DNA from: a bacterium
GTDB lineage: Bacteria; UBP6; UBA1177
Direction of reading: 5' to 3'
Assembly: GCA_017538365.1 (NCBI GenBank)
Contig: JAFYIZ010000049.1
Coordinates: 1-28,872 of the forward strand
Length of the DNA: 28,872 nucleotides
Shown here: positions 1 through 6,625 of the stretch, one piece after another
Numbering within the stretch: the first letter of the stretch is position 1
Layout: every line of letters begins with the position of its first letter
Translations under genes and position numbers: made by a program
Notes under the pieces: generated by a model
The model's input: only the letters and a program-made list of their open reading frames with translations
Database searches by the model: none
Told to the model about the DNA's origin: nothing

Positions 1-2
1 CA

Positions 3-638
3 AGGACTCTGAAAATAAAGATCAAAAACAATGTTTTCAGCAACCGGCACACAATGCCCAACAATTTTGACAATACTATTTCGGATGATGCCCAAAGCAT
101 AAAGGCTATAAGCATGTTTAAGGACGAATATCTGCTTGATTTTATGAATACAGAGGATTTGACGGCGCGTTTCAGCGATGTGAACGAGCGGGTCGTTGAA
201 AATGAAATAGTGGCCAACATCCGCAAGTTTTTCCTTACGTTCGGAAAAGATTTTAGCTTTATTTCCAATCAATACAGGATAGAAGTCTGCGGTGAGGAGG
301 AATTCATCGACCTGCTTTTCTTTAACCGTGAGCTGAACTGTCTTGTTGCAGTTGAACTGAAAATGGGAAAATTCAAGACAGCATATCTCGGTCAGCTAAA
401 CGGTTATCTGCAAGTGCTTGACGATACGGTTAAAAAGCCTCACGAGAACCAGTCCATAGGAATTATACTTTGTCAGGATGCTAAAAAGGATTTCGTCGAA
501 TATGCGGTAAGAGACTACACAAAACCGATTGGTGTCGCAACCTACAAAACTCTTGACGAAATGCCTGAAAAATATCGAAAAGTTCTTCCTGATTTGTCTG
601 AAATGAGAAAAATGCTTGGTAAATCAGAAGAGAATTGA
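3..638 (+). CDS. YhcG/DUF1016-type PDDEXK nuclease, C-terminal part (cut by left window edge)
   Basis: The reading frame is open from base 3 with no stop, so the ATG at base 54 is most likely an internal methionine and the gene begins outside the window. The residues before it fit the family segment that leads into the conserved PNNF and FKDEYLLDF blocks. The visible part holds the PDDEXK-like nuclease half: the NERVVENEI helix, the FIDLLFFNR strand carrying the acidic residue, and VAVELKMGKF giving the E-x-K half of the active site. HENQSIGIILC and a terminal LPD segment follow. About 211 residues are visible, whereas family members usually run 330-380 with an N-terminal DUF1016 helical domain. 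These proteins are scattered, often near restriction or mobile genes, and their role is poorly known. The neighbours here are unrelated envelope genes, convergent with a 9-base gap. Confidence 0.85.
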   Translation, partial: RTLKIKIKNNVFSNRHTMPNNFDNTISDDAQSIKAISMFKDEYLLDFMNTEDLTARFSDVNERVVENEIVANIRKFFLTFGKDFSFISNQYRIEVCGEEEFIDLLFFNRELNCLVAVELKMGKFKTAYLGQLNGYLQVLDDTVKKPHENQSIGIILCQDAKKDFVEYAVRDYTKPIGVATYKTLDEMPEKYRKVLPDLSEMRKMLGKSEEN

Positions 639-647
639 AACCGTGCG

Positions 648-2153
648 CTAATCAGCGTTTCTAACGCAGCGAACGGATTCAGTGTTCGATTTATCGCTGT
701 ACCATACATACCCATAAATGACGTCCATACGCCATGCGAGATCTATATCAGATGATGCAGTAGAGGAAGACCAAAAATAATTGCTCGGCATATCAGGGAA
801 GTTCGAATATGGAGCTCCATATTTACCTGGATCCAAGAGCGATGCAAGCTCGTTTTTATTAGGCAATCTCCAGTCAGAATATCCTGCATAAGTCAAATCT
901 TCGCAGTGTTTCAGTGCCTGCTGCCAAGTTTTTTTGCCTGTTGCATACCCTTTCTGCCACATGAGACCTGTCGTAGCATCTTTGACAACAACTTCATCGT
1001 TTATATTCTGGATCGTAAAATCACTCGATGTTGCAGCAACAAGTTGGTTACCTGAAACACACAGAACTTTGTAGGTTTTAGTTTTAGATTCTCCATACAG
1101 ATACACGCCGTAATACGACCTAAAAGCTCGAGCTAAACTTGCTCCATAATCTTTGCTTGTCCACAAAAAATCATCTCGACCTATTGGTATATTTGTGAAA
1201 TTTGAGTTCGTTGCTGGACCGTATTTGTTGCCGTCAACAATAGTCAAAAGCTCTAGCGGATTCGGTACACGCCAGTTGCTCTTTCCACCGTAATTCGAGC
1301 TGTTCAATTCTGTGCAGTGGTTCGGTGCATCTTCCCAAGAGTATGTGTTTTCAGACGGCGACTGTTCCCAAATAAGACCTGTTTTGTTATCAATGACTGT
1401 CCCTGCCTGCGATCCAGTTCCCAAAGTAAAACTCTGCGCTGTGCATCTACTTGTATACTGCGCATCCTGACCGTAAAAATCTGCTGTTTTGGAAGTCGGG
1501 CATGGGATTTCTTCACTTTCGTTGTAGCATCTGGTCTGTCCTGTGCAGATATTACCGAGAGTGATTCTTTTGCACTTTCCGTCATTCCAGAAATATCCGC
1601 TGTTGCAGCCGCAGGAATAACTTGTTCCGCTGACGGCGCAAGAACCTGTTGAGTTCGTAATGCCGCTGCATGTTGCGGTTCTTGTTGTCGGTTCTTCGTC
1701 CGGCTCGTCAGCATCTTCATCCGGTGTTGAATCACCTGAATCCGTGTCAGTATCTTCATCCGGAGTTGAATCGCTCTCATCAGGTTCGATATCTGTTGAG
1801 TCGTCATCATTCTCCGGTGCAGAATCCGAATCATCATCCGAATTGTTTTCATCTAGCTCGGAATTGCCTGAATCATCGATAGAATCTGCGTCATCTGGTG
1901 TTGAGTCTGAATCCGAATCATCCGAAACCGGTTCGTCATCGTCATTAGTTGACACTGTGTCAGTTTTTTCGTCGTCGTATTCTGACATCGTGTCAGTTTT
2001 GTCGCTGTCATCATCATTTGTTTGTGTATCCGTGTCGCTTGGATTGTATGCGTCCGAATTGATGTCATACGGATTATCGAATTTAATTCCGTCGTCGCAG
2101 GAAAACAGGACGAACACCGAAACGACCAATAAAATCAAAGATTTGAATTTCAT
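648..2153 (-). CDS. Lipoprotein with acidic linker and two DUF1566 (Lcl C-terminal-like) modules
   Basis: The protein has 501 residues. It starts with a lipoprotein signal whose lipobox is LFSC, making Cys19 the predicted lipidated residue, followed by Asp-Asp. In E. coli an Asp at +2 favours inner-membrane retention; whether that holds here is unknown. Residues about 39-156 are almost entirely Asp, Ser, Thr, Glu and Pro, a likely unstructured stalk. A Cys-rich EGF-like knot follows (about 161-220). Two DUF1566-type modules come next, marked by TGLIWEQ...WRVPNPLELLTIVD and TGLMWQKG...WRLPNKNELASLLD with a closing WSSS and VRCVR. DUF1566 modules occur in surface proteins and are related to C-type-lectin-like folds, so a binding role is plausible, with ligand unknown. 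The ribosome site AGGAGG (2159-2164) overlaps the stop of the upstream gene, so the two are probably cotranscribed and coupled. Confidence 0.85.
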   Translation of the reverse strand: MKFKSLILLVVSVFVLFSCDDGIKFDNPYDINSDAYNPSDTDTQTNDDDSDKTDTMSEYDDEKTDTVSTNDDDEPVSDDSDSDSTPDDADSIDDSGNSELDENNSDDDSDSAPENDDDSTDIEPDESDSTPDEDTDTDSGDSTPDEDADEPDEEPTTRTATCSGITNSTGSCAVSGTSYSCGCNSGYFWNDGKCKRITLGNICTGQTRCYNESEEIPCPTSKTADFYGQDAQYTSRCTAQSFTLGTGSQAGTVIDNKTGLIWEQSPSENTYSWEDAPNHCTELNSSNYGGKSNWRVPNPLELLTIVDGNKYGPATNSNFTNIPIGRDDFLWTSKDYGASLARAFRSYYGVYLYGESKTKTYKVLCVSGNQLVAATSSDFTIQNINDEVVVKDATTGLMWQKGYATGKKTWQQALKHCEDLTYAGYSDWRLPNKNELASLLDPGKYGAPYSNFPDMPSNYFWSSSTASSDIDLAWRMDVIYGYVWYSDKSNTESVRCVRNAD

Positions 2154-2162
2154 AATGACCTC

Positions 2163-4079
2163 CTACCAGTTCAACGCGAAATTAAATGTTCCGTCCATCG
2201 GGTTTGCGCCGAAAGAGACGTTGTATTTTTTCTTAACCTCTTTTTCGTCTTTAAATTCGATGCTGTAGAATGTGATTCCGGTCGCGATGAGTGCAACACC
2301 GACACCGATGCCGACTCCGCCTAAAATCATGTAGGCTTTGCGCTTGCTGTCTGCATCGTTTGTCTTCTTGCGGAAGTAATCCATATCTTCCTGAGTTGTG
2401 CTTTGCCTGTAAGAATCAAGATATTTGTCGCGGTCTTTTTTTGCTTCGCTCATGCCGTAGAATGAGACTCCGCCGAGTGCGCCGACAACCACACCTGCAA
2501 CAAGAGTGGAAGTTGCGATTGTGAGACGTTTTTTGCGCCCGGCCTGATTGAGTTCTTCTTTGAATTTATCTTCTTCGGGCACTTCTTTTTTAACTTCTTT
2601 CGGCTGCTCCGCAGCTTTGGGTTGAGTTTCAGCCGGTGCAGGGGCGACTGCTTTTTCTGGTTGAGGATCACTTGAACATGCCGCTTTGCGTCCGAGATCG
2701 CACGCCTTTTTGAGATAAGCCGCTTTCTCCTCTTCGTTTGCGGAATGTTTCAGACCGTAAGTCTGGCAGTCGATAGCGGAATTGAGGTCGCAGCGTTGTT
2801 TTCTCACCTCTTTGATTTTGGCCGTAAGCGATTCGCTGTATGCTATTTCGTTGTTGTAGACGGTCGCTTTGACAACTTCGGTCGTGCCGAAGTTTACTCC
2901 GAATTCATTAAGATAATTTACCGCAAAAGCGGTTCTGTAATTTACCGGAAGAGCGTTGTCGGCTTCGATTTTCTGCATTTCAGCCGACTTAGCCTCATGT
3001 TTTTCCAACTTTTCAAGAGCCGCTTTCCATTCCGCAAGCCTTTGAGTAGCAACTTGCAGAAAAGGATTTTTCTCTGTGATTTTCGTTATCTCTTCCCAAG
3101 CGACGATCATTGCGCCAGGAGTTTTTATGATTTCAGGCTGCTTTTCCTTGTTCACGGTGGCTTCAAACATTTTGAGCAGTTTCGGATCGGTGCTCAGAAT
3201 ATCCTGTTCGCTGACTTGCCCCAGAACAAAAGGCTTAATCAGATTGAGCGGATCATCCTGAAAAGAAAATGACCTTCTTGCAAATTCATCAGCTTTGCGT
3301 TTTTCTTCAGCCGCGAGTTTTGCTTTTTCGGCATTCTGCGCCGCCTTAATTTTGTTGGCTTCGTCGCATCCAGGCTGGAATTTAAGATCACACGATTTTG
3401 TGAAAAGCATCAGTTTTTCATATTCCACGGTCACGAAATTCATGCCGCATTCATAACAGTCTTTTCCTGAATTGTGCTCGCAGCGTTTCTGTTTGGTTTC
3501 TTTGATCTTAGCCTGAAAAGCGGCATTATTCTCAATATTGGTTTTGCCAATTAAATCAATAACTTCCTGTGTTCCGAAAGAAAGACCGAATTCATCAAGA
3601 TGCTGCAAAATGATGTTCGTTTTCTGTTCCTCGGAAAGGAGAGTGCTTTCAAGCAGCATTTTTATTTTTTTCAAACTTTCCTGATGTTTGTTGAAAATCT
3701 CAATGCAGGTTGTCCATTCGTTAAGTCTTGCCGTCGCAATATACAAAAACGGATTCTGCTGCTTGATTTTTGCGATTTCCATCCACGCTTTGACGATCGA
3801 ATGTGCATTTTGAAAAGCATTTTTCTGCTTCTCCGCATTAACTGCCGCTTCATAAAGTTTCAGCAGCTGCGGATTCATGCTCAAAAGATCCTGTTCCGAA
3901 ATTTTTTCCACAACAAAAGGCTTGATCGGAACTTCAATCAGTTCTTCCGCGAAACTGTAGGATTTCGCAACAACTGTTTTCGGTTTGTTTTTCGCTTCTT
4001 TAGGTGCTTTGCCGCTAGCCGCAAAAGAGTAAAAAAAGCAGAAAACAAGCAGAAAAGAAAATAGTAAAAATCTTTTCAT
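2163..4079 (-). CDS. Exported, internally duplicated Sel1-like protein with C-terminal double membrane segment
   Basis: The protein has 638 residues from the ATG at 4079. I prefer this to the ATG at 4112 because GGAG (4086-4089) lies six bases before it and it opens a clean signal peptide (MKRFLLFSFLLV...SFA). The mature part has two diverged copies of a module of about 190 residues (roughly 52-240 and 281-470). Both contain IKPFV, SEQD-L, L-K-Y/F-EA-VN, NPFL-ATxRL-EW, a D/NEFG-FGT motif and a closing KQRC...DC block. The last block resembles a Sel1/TPR-like pair (KACDLGRKAAC). A charged Lys/Ala/Pro/Glu linker follows. Two glycine-rich hydrophobic segments (about 520-542 and 582-606) are separated by a polar stretch, and the chain ends in Phe-Ala-Leu-Asn-Trp. 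I do not recognise the repeated domain. It is transcribed with the DUF1566 lipoprotein, nine bases downstream. Confidence 0.75.
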   Translation of the reverse strand: MKRFLLFSFLLVFCFFYSFAASGKAPKEAKNKPKTVVAKSYSFAEELIEVPIKPFVVEKISEQDLLSMNPQLLKLYEAAVNAEKQKNAFQNAHSIVKAWMEIAKIKQQNPFLYIATARLNEWTTCIEIFNKHQESLKKIKMLLESTLLSEEQKTNIILQHLDEFGLSFGTQEVIDLIGKTNIENNAAFQAKIKETKQKRCEHNSGKDCYECGMNFVTVEYEKLMLFTKSCDLKFQPGCDEANKIKAAQNAEKAKLAAEEKRKADEFARRSFSFQDDPLNLIKPFVLGQVSEQDILSTDPKLLKMFEATVNKEKQPEIIKTPGAMIVAWEEITKITEKNPFLQVATQRLAEWKAALEKLEKHEAKSAEMQKIEADNALPVNYRTAFAVNYLNEFGVNFGTTEVVKATVYNNEIAYSESLTAKIKEVRKQRCDLNSAIDCQTYGLKHSANEEEKAAYLKKACDLGRKAACSSDPQPEKAVAPAPAETQPKAAEQPKEVKKEVPEEDKFKEELNQAGRKKRLTIATSTLVAGVVVGALGGVSFYGMSEAKKDRDKYLDSYRQSTTQEDMDYFRKKTNDADSKRKAYMILGGVGIGVGVALIATGITFYSIEFKDEKEVKKKYNVSFGANPMDGTFNFALNW

Positions 4080-4138
4080 TTTTTTCTCCAAATATATCAA
4101 ATAGAACCACATAAATCCGGTAATGTTGTAATATTTTA

Positions 4139-4175
4139 TTTACTATTAGTCAATAACAACTTTACTACAAGTAAA
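4139..4175. promoter_or_regulatory. Paired inverted-repeat operator between divergent genes
   Basis: Two 15-bp palindromes lie in the AT-rich divergent spacer. TTTACTACAAGTAAA (4161-4175) is perfect around its three central bases. TTTACTATTAGTCAA (4139-4153) has one mismatch. Their centres are 22 bp apart, about two helical turns, so two dimers could sit on the same face. A larger inverted repeat, AATATTTTA...TAAAATATT, surrounds them. A possible -10 (TAAAAT, 4172-4177) for the rightward gene overlaps the second site. The ACT-N3-AGT core resembles operators of small XRE regulators such as restriction-modification controller proteins. The natural candidate binder is the XRE protein encoded immediately to the right. 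Confidence 0.5.
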
Positions 4176-4223
4176 ATATTATTTTTCTGTATGTGCTATA
4201 TTGAAAAAGGAGGTGGTTTTAGT

Positions 4224-4556
4224 ATGAAAGGCTCGACACTTGGCAAAAGAGTGAGAGAATTAAGGCGCAAAGCCGGAATAACACAGCTCGATCTCGCATG
4301 CCGGGTGAATATCAGCGAAAGCTACATCGCTTTGATAGAAGCCGACAAACGAAACCCCGGAATGGATATAATCTCAACTTTGGCAAACGAATTTCATGTT
4401 TCTGTTGACTATCTTGTGAGCGGCAGAGCGTCGGAAGAGGACAATCTCATGCTTCGGGAGTGGACTTCGCTCATAAAAAAGAGATCCCGGACAGATATTG
4501 AAAGCGCACTTAAGATCGTCCGTACATTCTTTGAATGTCTGGACAGTCAAAAATAA
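4224..4556 (+). CDS. Small XRE-family helix-turn-helix regulator
   Basis: The protein has 110 residues. The ATG at 4224 is preceded by a strong AAGGAGGTGG site (4208-4217), whereas the upstream in-frame ATG at 4191 has none. Residues about 7-63 form a Cro/CI-type HTH: LGKRVRELRRKAGITQLDLA, then the recognition region ISESYIALIEADKRNPGMD, then STLANEFHVSVDYLV. The C-terminal 45 residues are helical and charged and could serve in dimerisation, as in other standalone XRE repressors. It is divergent from the envelope operon, with two matching palindromes between, so autoregulation and control of that operon are likely but inferred. No toxin, methylase or phage gene sits beside it to identify it as an antitoxin or controller protein. 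Confidence 0.85.
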   Translation: MKGSTLGKRVRELRRKAGITQLDLACRVNISESYIALIEADKRNPGMDIISTLANEFHVSVDYLVSGRASEEDNLMLREWTSLIKKRSRTDIESALKIVRTFFECLDSQK

Positions 4557-4759
4557 TCTACATAAAATATTGTCGCACCATCATTTTAACTAAACTATAA
4601 AAAATTAAAAATTACTGCAACATTATTTCCCAAATATTTTTACTTTTAATTGTGAAAATTTTTACTATAATGTTTGACGTTTCTTTTGTTCTTTGCAAAC
4701 AGAATAATAGCTTGTGTTCGCAATAACTAAAAAAACTGTTTGGGATAAAAAAAGCGACT

Positions 4760-4804
4760 GCCACGGTCCCTGGCACTGCAAAGCAGGAGAAAGGATACCG
4801 TGGC
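4760..4804 (+). promoter_or_regulatory. Hairpin ahead of tiny ORFs (possible RNA leader)
   Basis: GCCACGGT (4760-4767) and ACCGTGGC (4797-4804) form a perfect 8-bp stem. Inside the loop a second hairpin, CTGC-AAA-GCAG (4777-4787), can form. A Shine-Dalgarno-like AAGGAG follows at once (4809-4814), then an ATG. I could not match the layout to a known riboswitch class. It could be a cis-acting leader, a small-RNA gene or chance. Confidence 0.3.
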
Positions 4805-4821
4805 TTACAAGGAGAAATTTT

Positions 4822-4857
4822 ATGGAACAATTTACAAAAGTCAAGGATAAATTATGA
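4822..4857 (+). CDS. Putative 11-residue ORF
   Basis: AAGGAG (4809-4814) lies seven bases before an ATG that opens MEQFTKVKDKL and then stops. The TGA overlaps the ATG of the next tiny ORF as ATGA, the usual sign of translational coupling. There is no homology I recognise. It could be a leader peptide, a remnant of a decayed gene or chance. Confidence 0.25.
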   Translation: MEQFTKVKDKL

Positions 4858-4916
4858 ATAAATCAACTTTTTTTAACATAGAAAAATCAATTTCGCCGGA
4901 ACGGCTTGCAGCTTAA
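4854..4916 (+). CDS. Putative 20-residue ORF coupled to the preceding one
   Basis: This frame overlaps the previous stop by an ATGA junction and encodes MNKSTFFNIEKSISPERLAA, ending three bases before the convergent dapH stop. I do not recognise it. Its only support is the overlap and the good ribosome site of its partner. Confidence 0.22.
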   Translation: MNKSTFFNIEKSISPERLAA

Positions 4917-4919
4917 GAC

Positions 4920-5618
4920 TTAAAGATTTCTGAGAGCGTCAACGAGCTCGGTTTTTGATTTTGTGACGTCATCGACTTGTTTGATGACTTTTGCGGGAAC
5001 TCCTGCTACGACGCAGCGCGGCGGCACATCTTTCGTGACTACCGAGCCTGCTGCGACTACCGAATCTTCACCGACATGAACGCCTTCTAGAATGACGGCA
5101 TTGGCTCCGATCATGACTCTGTCGCTGATGACGACTGGATTTGCGCTCGGAGGCTCTATTACTCCGGCAAGGACTGTTCCGGCGCCGATGTGGCAGTTTT
5201 TGCCGACTATGGCGCGTCCGCCGATGACGGAATTCATGTCGATCATCGTTCCTTCGCCGATAACTGCGCCGATGTTGATGACTGCACCCATCATTATGAC
5301 GCATTTGTCACCGATCTCAGTCATTTCGCGGATGACTGCACCCGGCTCGATCCTCGCGTTGATCTTTGTGAGGTCGGCAAGAGGTATCGCCGAATTTCTG
5401 CGGTCGTTTTCAAAGCGAGTCATCTTGACTTCTGGATGCGCTGCGGCAAAGTCGCGGACACTATCAAATTCGTCATAAACTTCAACAAAATCAACACCTT
5501 TGTAAGTTTCAGCAAGCGTTGTAAAGTCGCATTTTCCGATATCGCCTTTAAAAAGCGCGCGGCAAGGAGTTTTTTTCTTCGATCCGCTGATGAGTTTTAT
5601 GATCTCGTATGCGTCCAT
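4920..5618 (-). CDS. dapH: Tetrahydrodipicolinate N-acetyltransferase
   Basis: This enzyme acetylates tetrahydrodipicolinate with acetyl-CoA, the first acetyl-specific step of the N-acetyl branch of diaminopimelate/lysine synthesis, in the cytosol. The start MDAYEIIKLI at 5618 is chosen because family members begin this way, GGAG sits five bases before it, and it overlaps the upstream stop as TAATG. The product has 232 residues, close to the usual length of about 235. Visible marks are the N-terminal DapH domain, ENDRRNSAIP, then hexapeptide (left-handed beta-helix) repeats with ARIEPGAVIR, VIMMGAVINIGAVIGEGTMIDMN, KNCHIGAGTVLAGVIEPPSA and a closing VVAGVPAKVIK. ENDRRNSAIP with IEPPSA separates DapH from the succinyl-specific DapD. 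The matching deacetylase is probably the M20 protein at 16822-17958. Confidence 0.93.
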   Translation of the reverse strand: MDAYEIIKLISGSKKKTPCRALFKGDIGKCDFTTLAETYKGVDFVEVYDEFDSVRDFAAAHPEVKMTRFENDRRNSAIPLADLTKINARIEPGAVIREMTEIGDKCVIMMGAVINIGAVIGEGTMIDMNSVIGGRAIVGKNCHIGAGTVLAGVIEPPSANPVVISDRVMIGANAVILEGVHVGEDSVVAAGSVVTKDVPPRCVVAGVPAKVIKQVDDVTKSKTELVDALRNL

Positions 5619-6340
5619 TACTGCTCCATTATTTTTTTGCCCATAAATCTTAGTTTCCACACGCCGAAAAGCGCCTCTTTGAAGATTTTTCCGCTCATTT
5701 TGCTCACACCTTCAGTCCTGTCGGGGAAAACTATCGGAAGTTCGAACACTTTTCCGCCGCAGATCTTCGTTCTGAAAGCCATTTCTATCTGGAAACCGAA
5801 ACCCGAAAGGACGAGCGGAGTCGAGATAACTTTTTCGAGAAGTTTAGAATTCCAGCACTTGAATCCGGCAGTGACATCGTTGACACCTAACCCAAGTATC
5901 GTGCTTGCGTAGAAGCTGCCTCCCCTTGAAATGATGCGGCGGCCTAAACCCCAGTTTTCAGTTCCGCCTCCTTTTGTGTAGCGTGAACCGACGACTACAG
6001 TGTAGCCTTCATCCGATTTTTTCACCATTTCGGGAAGATATTCGGGTTTGTGCGAAAAATCGGCATCCATCTGTATTATCTTTTCATAGCCTTTTTCGAT
6101 CAAAGTCCTGAATCCGTCGAGATACGCCGCGCCGAGCCCTTCCTTGCTTTGGCGCACTTTCAGAAGAATAAAAGAGTTTTCTTTCATCAGATCTCTGACG
6201 AGATCAGCCGTTCCGTCGGGCGAATTGTCGTCAACGATGAAAACGTCGGCTTCGGGAAGCTGCGCGTGGACTGCCTTGATTATAGCCTCGATATTCTCTT
6301 TTTCGTTGTAAGTCGGGATACATACTGCAACTTTGCTCAT
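5618..6340 (-). CDS. Family 2 glycosyltransferase, polyprenol-phosphate mannosyltransferase-like
   Basis: The protein has 240 residues from the ATG at 6340, which follows GGAGG by five bases; the upstream ATG at 6370 lacks a site. The GT-A fold is clear: VAVCIPTYNEKENI at the N-terminus, IVDDNSPDGTADLV for nucleotide binding, and MDADFSHKPEYLP as the DxD-like metal motif. VVGSRY, GLGVNDVTAGFKCW and GFGFQIEMAFR follow. These blocks are typical of bacterial and archaeal homologues of the catalytic subunit of dolichol-phosphate mannose synthase, which move a sugar from a nucleotide donor to a polyprenyl phosphate at the inner membrane face. There is no C-terminal membrane domain, so it is the soluble type. 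Donor specificity cannot be read from the sequence. Its stop overlaps the dapH start by one base. Confidence 0.88.
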   Translation of the reverse strand: MSKVAVCIPTYNEKENIEAIIKAVHAQLPEADVFIVDDNSPDGTADLVRDLMKENSFILLKVRQSKEGLGAAYLDGFRTLIEKGYEKIIQMDADFSHKPEYLPEMVKKSDEGYTVVVGSRYTKGGGTENWGLGRRIISRGGSFYASTILGLGVNDVTAGFKCWNSKLLEKVISTPLVLSGFGFQIEMAFRTKICGGKVFELPIVFPDRTEGVSKMSGKIFKEALFGVWKLRFMGKKIMEQ

Positions 6341-6368
6341 TTTTACCTCCGCAAAACAAAAGCCTGAC

Positions 6369-6396
6369 ATTATAACCAGATTTTATCGAGAGTAAA
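6369..6396 (-). promoter_or_regulatory. Predicted promoter of the glycosyltransferase-dapH operon
   Basis: On the minus strand, TTTACT (6391-6396) is followed after 16 bases by a perfect TATAAT (6369-6374). This places the transcript start about 20 bases before the start codon at 6340. Confidence 0.5.
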
Positions 6397-6412
6397 CAAA
6401 CTATGTTTCTAT

Positions 6413-6475
6413 GCCGCCGCACTCCCTAGGGACTTTAAGGACCTTAAGGACCCTAGGGACCTTAGTGGCGGCGGC
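6413..6475. repeat. GC-rich inverted repeat enclosing a 9-bp tandem repeat
   Basis: The outer arms are GCCGCCGCACT (6413-6423) and AGTGGCGGCGGC (6464-6475), complementary but for one extra base. Between them are four consecutive 9-mers: TAGGGACTT (6427-6435), TAAGGACCT (6436-6444), TAAGGACCC (6445-6453) and TAGGGACCT (6454-6462). Just outside, two further related 9-mers, TTAAGGTCC and TTAAGGAGC (6476-6493), continue the theme and create nested palindromes such as CCTTAAGG. The block lies wholly between genes and is unlike the surrounding AT-rich spacer. Confidence 0.8.
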
Positions 6476-6491
6476 TTAAGGTCCTTAAGGA

Positions 6492-6550
6492 GCGGCGCTT
6501 CGGGATTACGGTATTACGGAATCACGTAATATCGGAAAGATTTGCGCCGC
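6492..6550 (+). repeat. Palindromic intergenic element, copy 1 (59 bp)
   Basis: It is bounded by perfect 7-bp inverted termini GCGGCGC (6492-6498) and GCGCCGC (6544-6550). The interior is built from ATTACG/CGTAAT repeats. The 34-base core at 6501-6534 matches the minus strand of 28462-28495 at 27 of 34 positions by my hand alignment. It lies immediately upstream of the promoter of the dehydrogenase operon. Confidence 0.7.
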
Positions 6551-6552
6551 AC

Positions 6553-6581
6553 TTGACATTTAAAACCTACAGAATTATTTT
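6553..6581 (+). promoter_or_regulatory. Predicted promoter of the dehydrogenase operon
   Basis: A perfect TTGACA (6553-6558) is followed after 17 bases by TATTTT (6576-6581), giving a leader of roughly 38 bases before the ATG at 6626. It begins three bases after the palindromic element ends. Confidence 0.55.
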
Positions 6582-6625
6582 GCCGCATTATTTTGTTTCT
6601 TTAATCACGGAATAATGGTGGTATT

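Larger units (their letters stand above)
4557..4919. other. 363-base spacer: AT-rich, no normal gene
   Basis: The left half (to about 4740) is AT-rich and I see no convincing gene. The 72-codon minus-strand frame at 4612-4830 has no family likeness. The right half holds a hairpin and two tiny overlapping ORFs, listed separately. It separates the XRE gene from the convergent dapH end. Confidence 0.6.

Noticed and set aside
1660-2268. Plus-strand Ser-rich frame of 202 codons
   Set aside because: It is the complement of the Asp/Ser/Glu-rich linker of the DUF1566 lipoprotein. The Ser-Ser-Gly-Val-Glu-Ser repetition is a shadow of low-complexity coding.
4612-4830. 72-codon minus-strand ORF in the XRE-dapH spacer
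   Set aside because: It has AT-rich codons, no ribosome site and no family likeness, and it runs through the hairpin.
4752-4850. Known riboswitch (c-di-GMP, cobalamin, molybdenum cofactor) upstream of the tiny ORFs
   Set aside because: Isolated words such as GCAAAGC recall such classes, but the paired elements do not match any consensus I know.
6427-6493. CRISPR-like array
   Set aside because: The repeats are 9 bp, contiguous and without spacers, and no cas gene is nearby.
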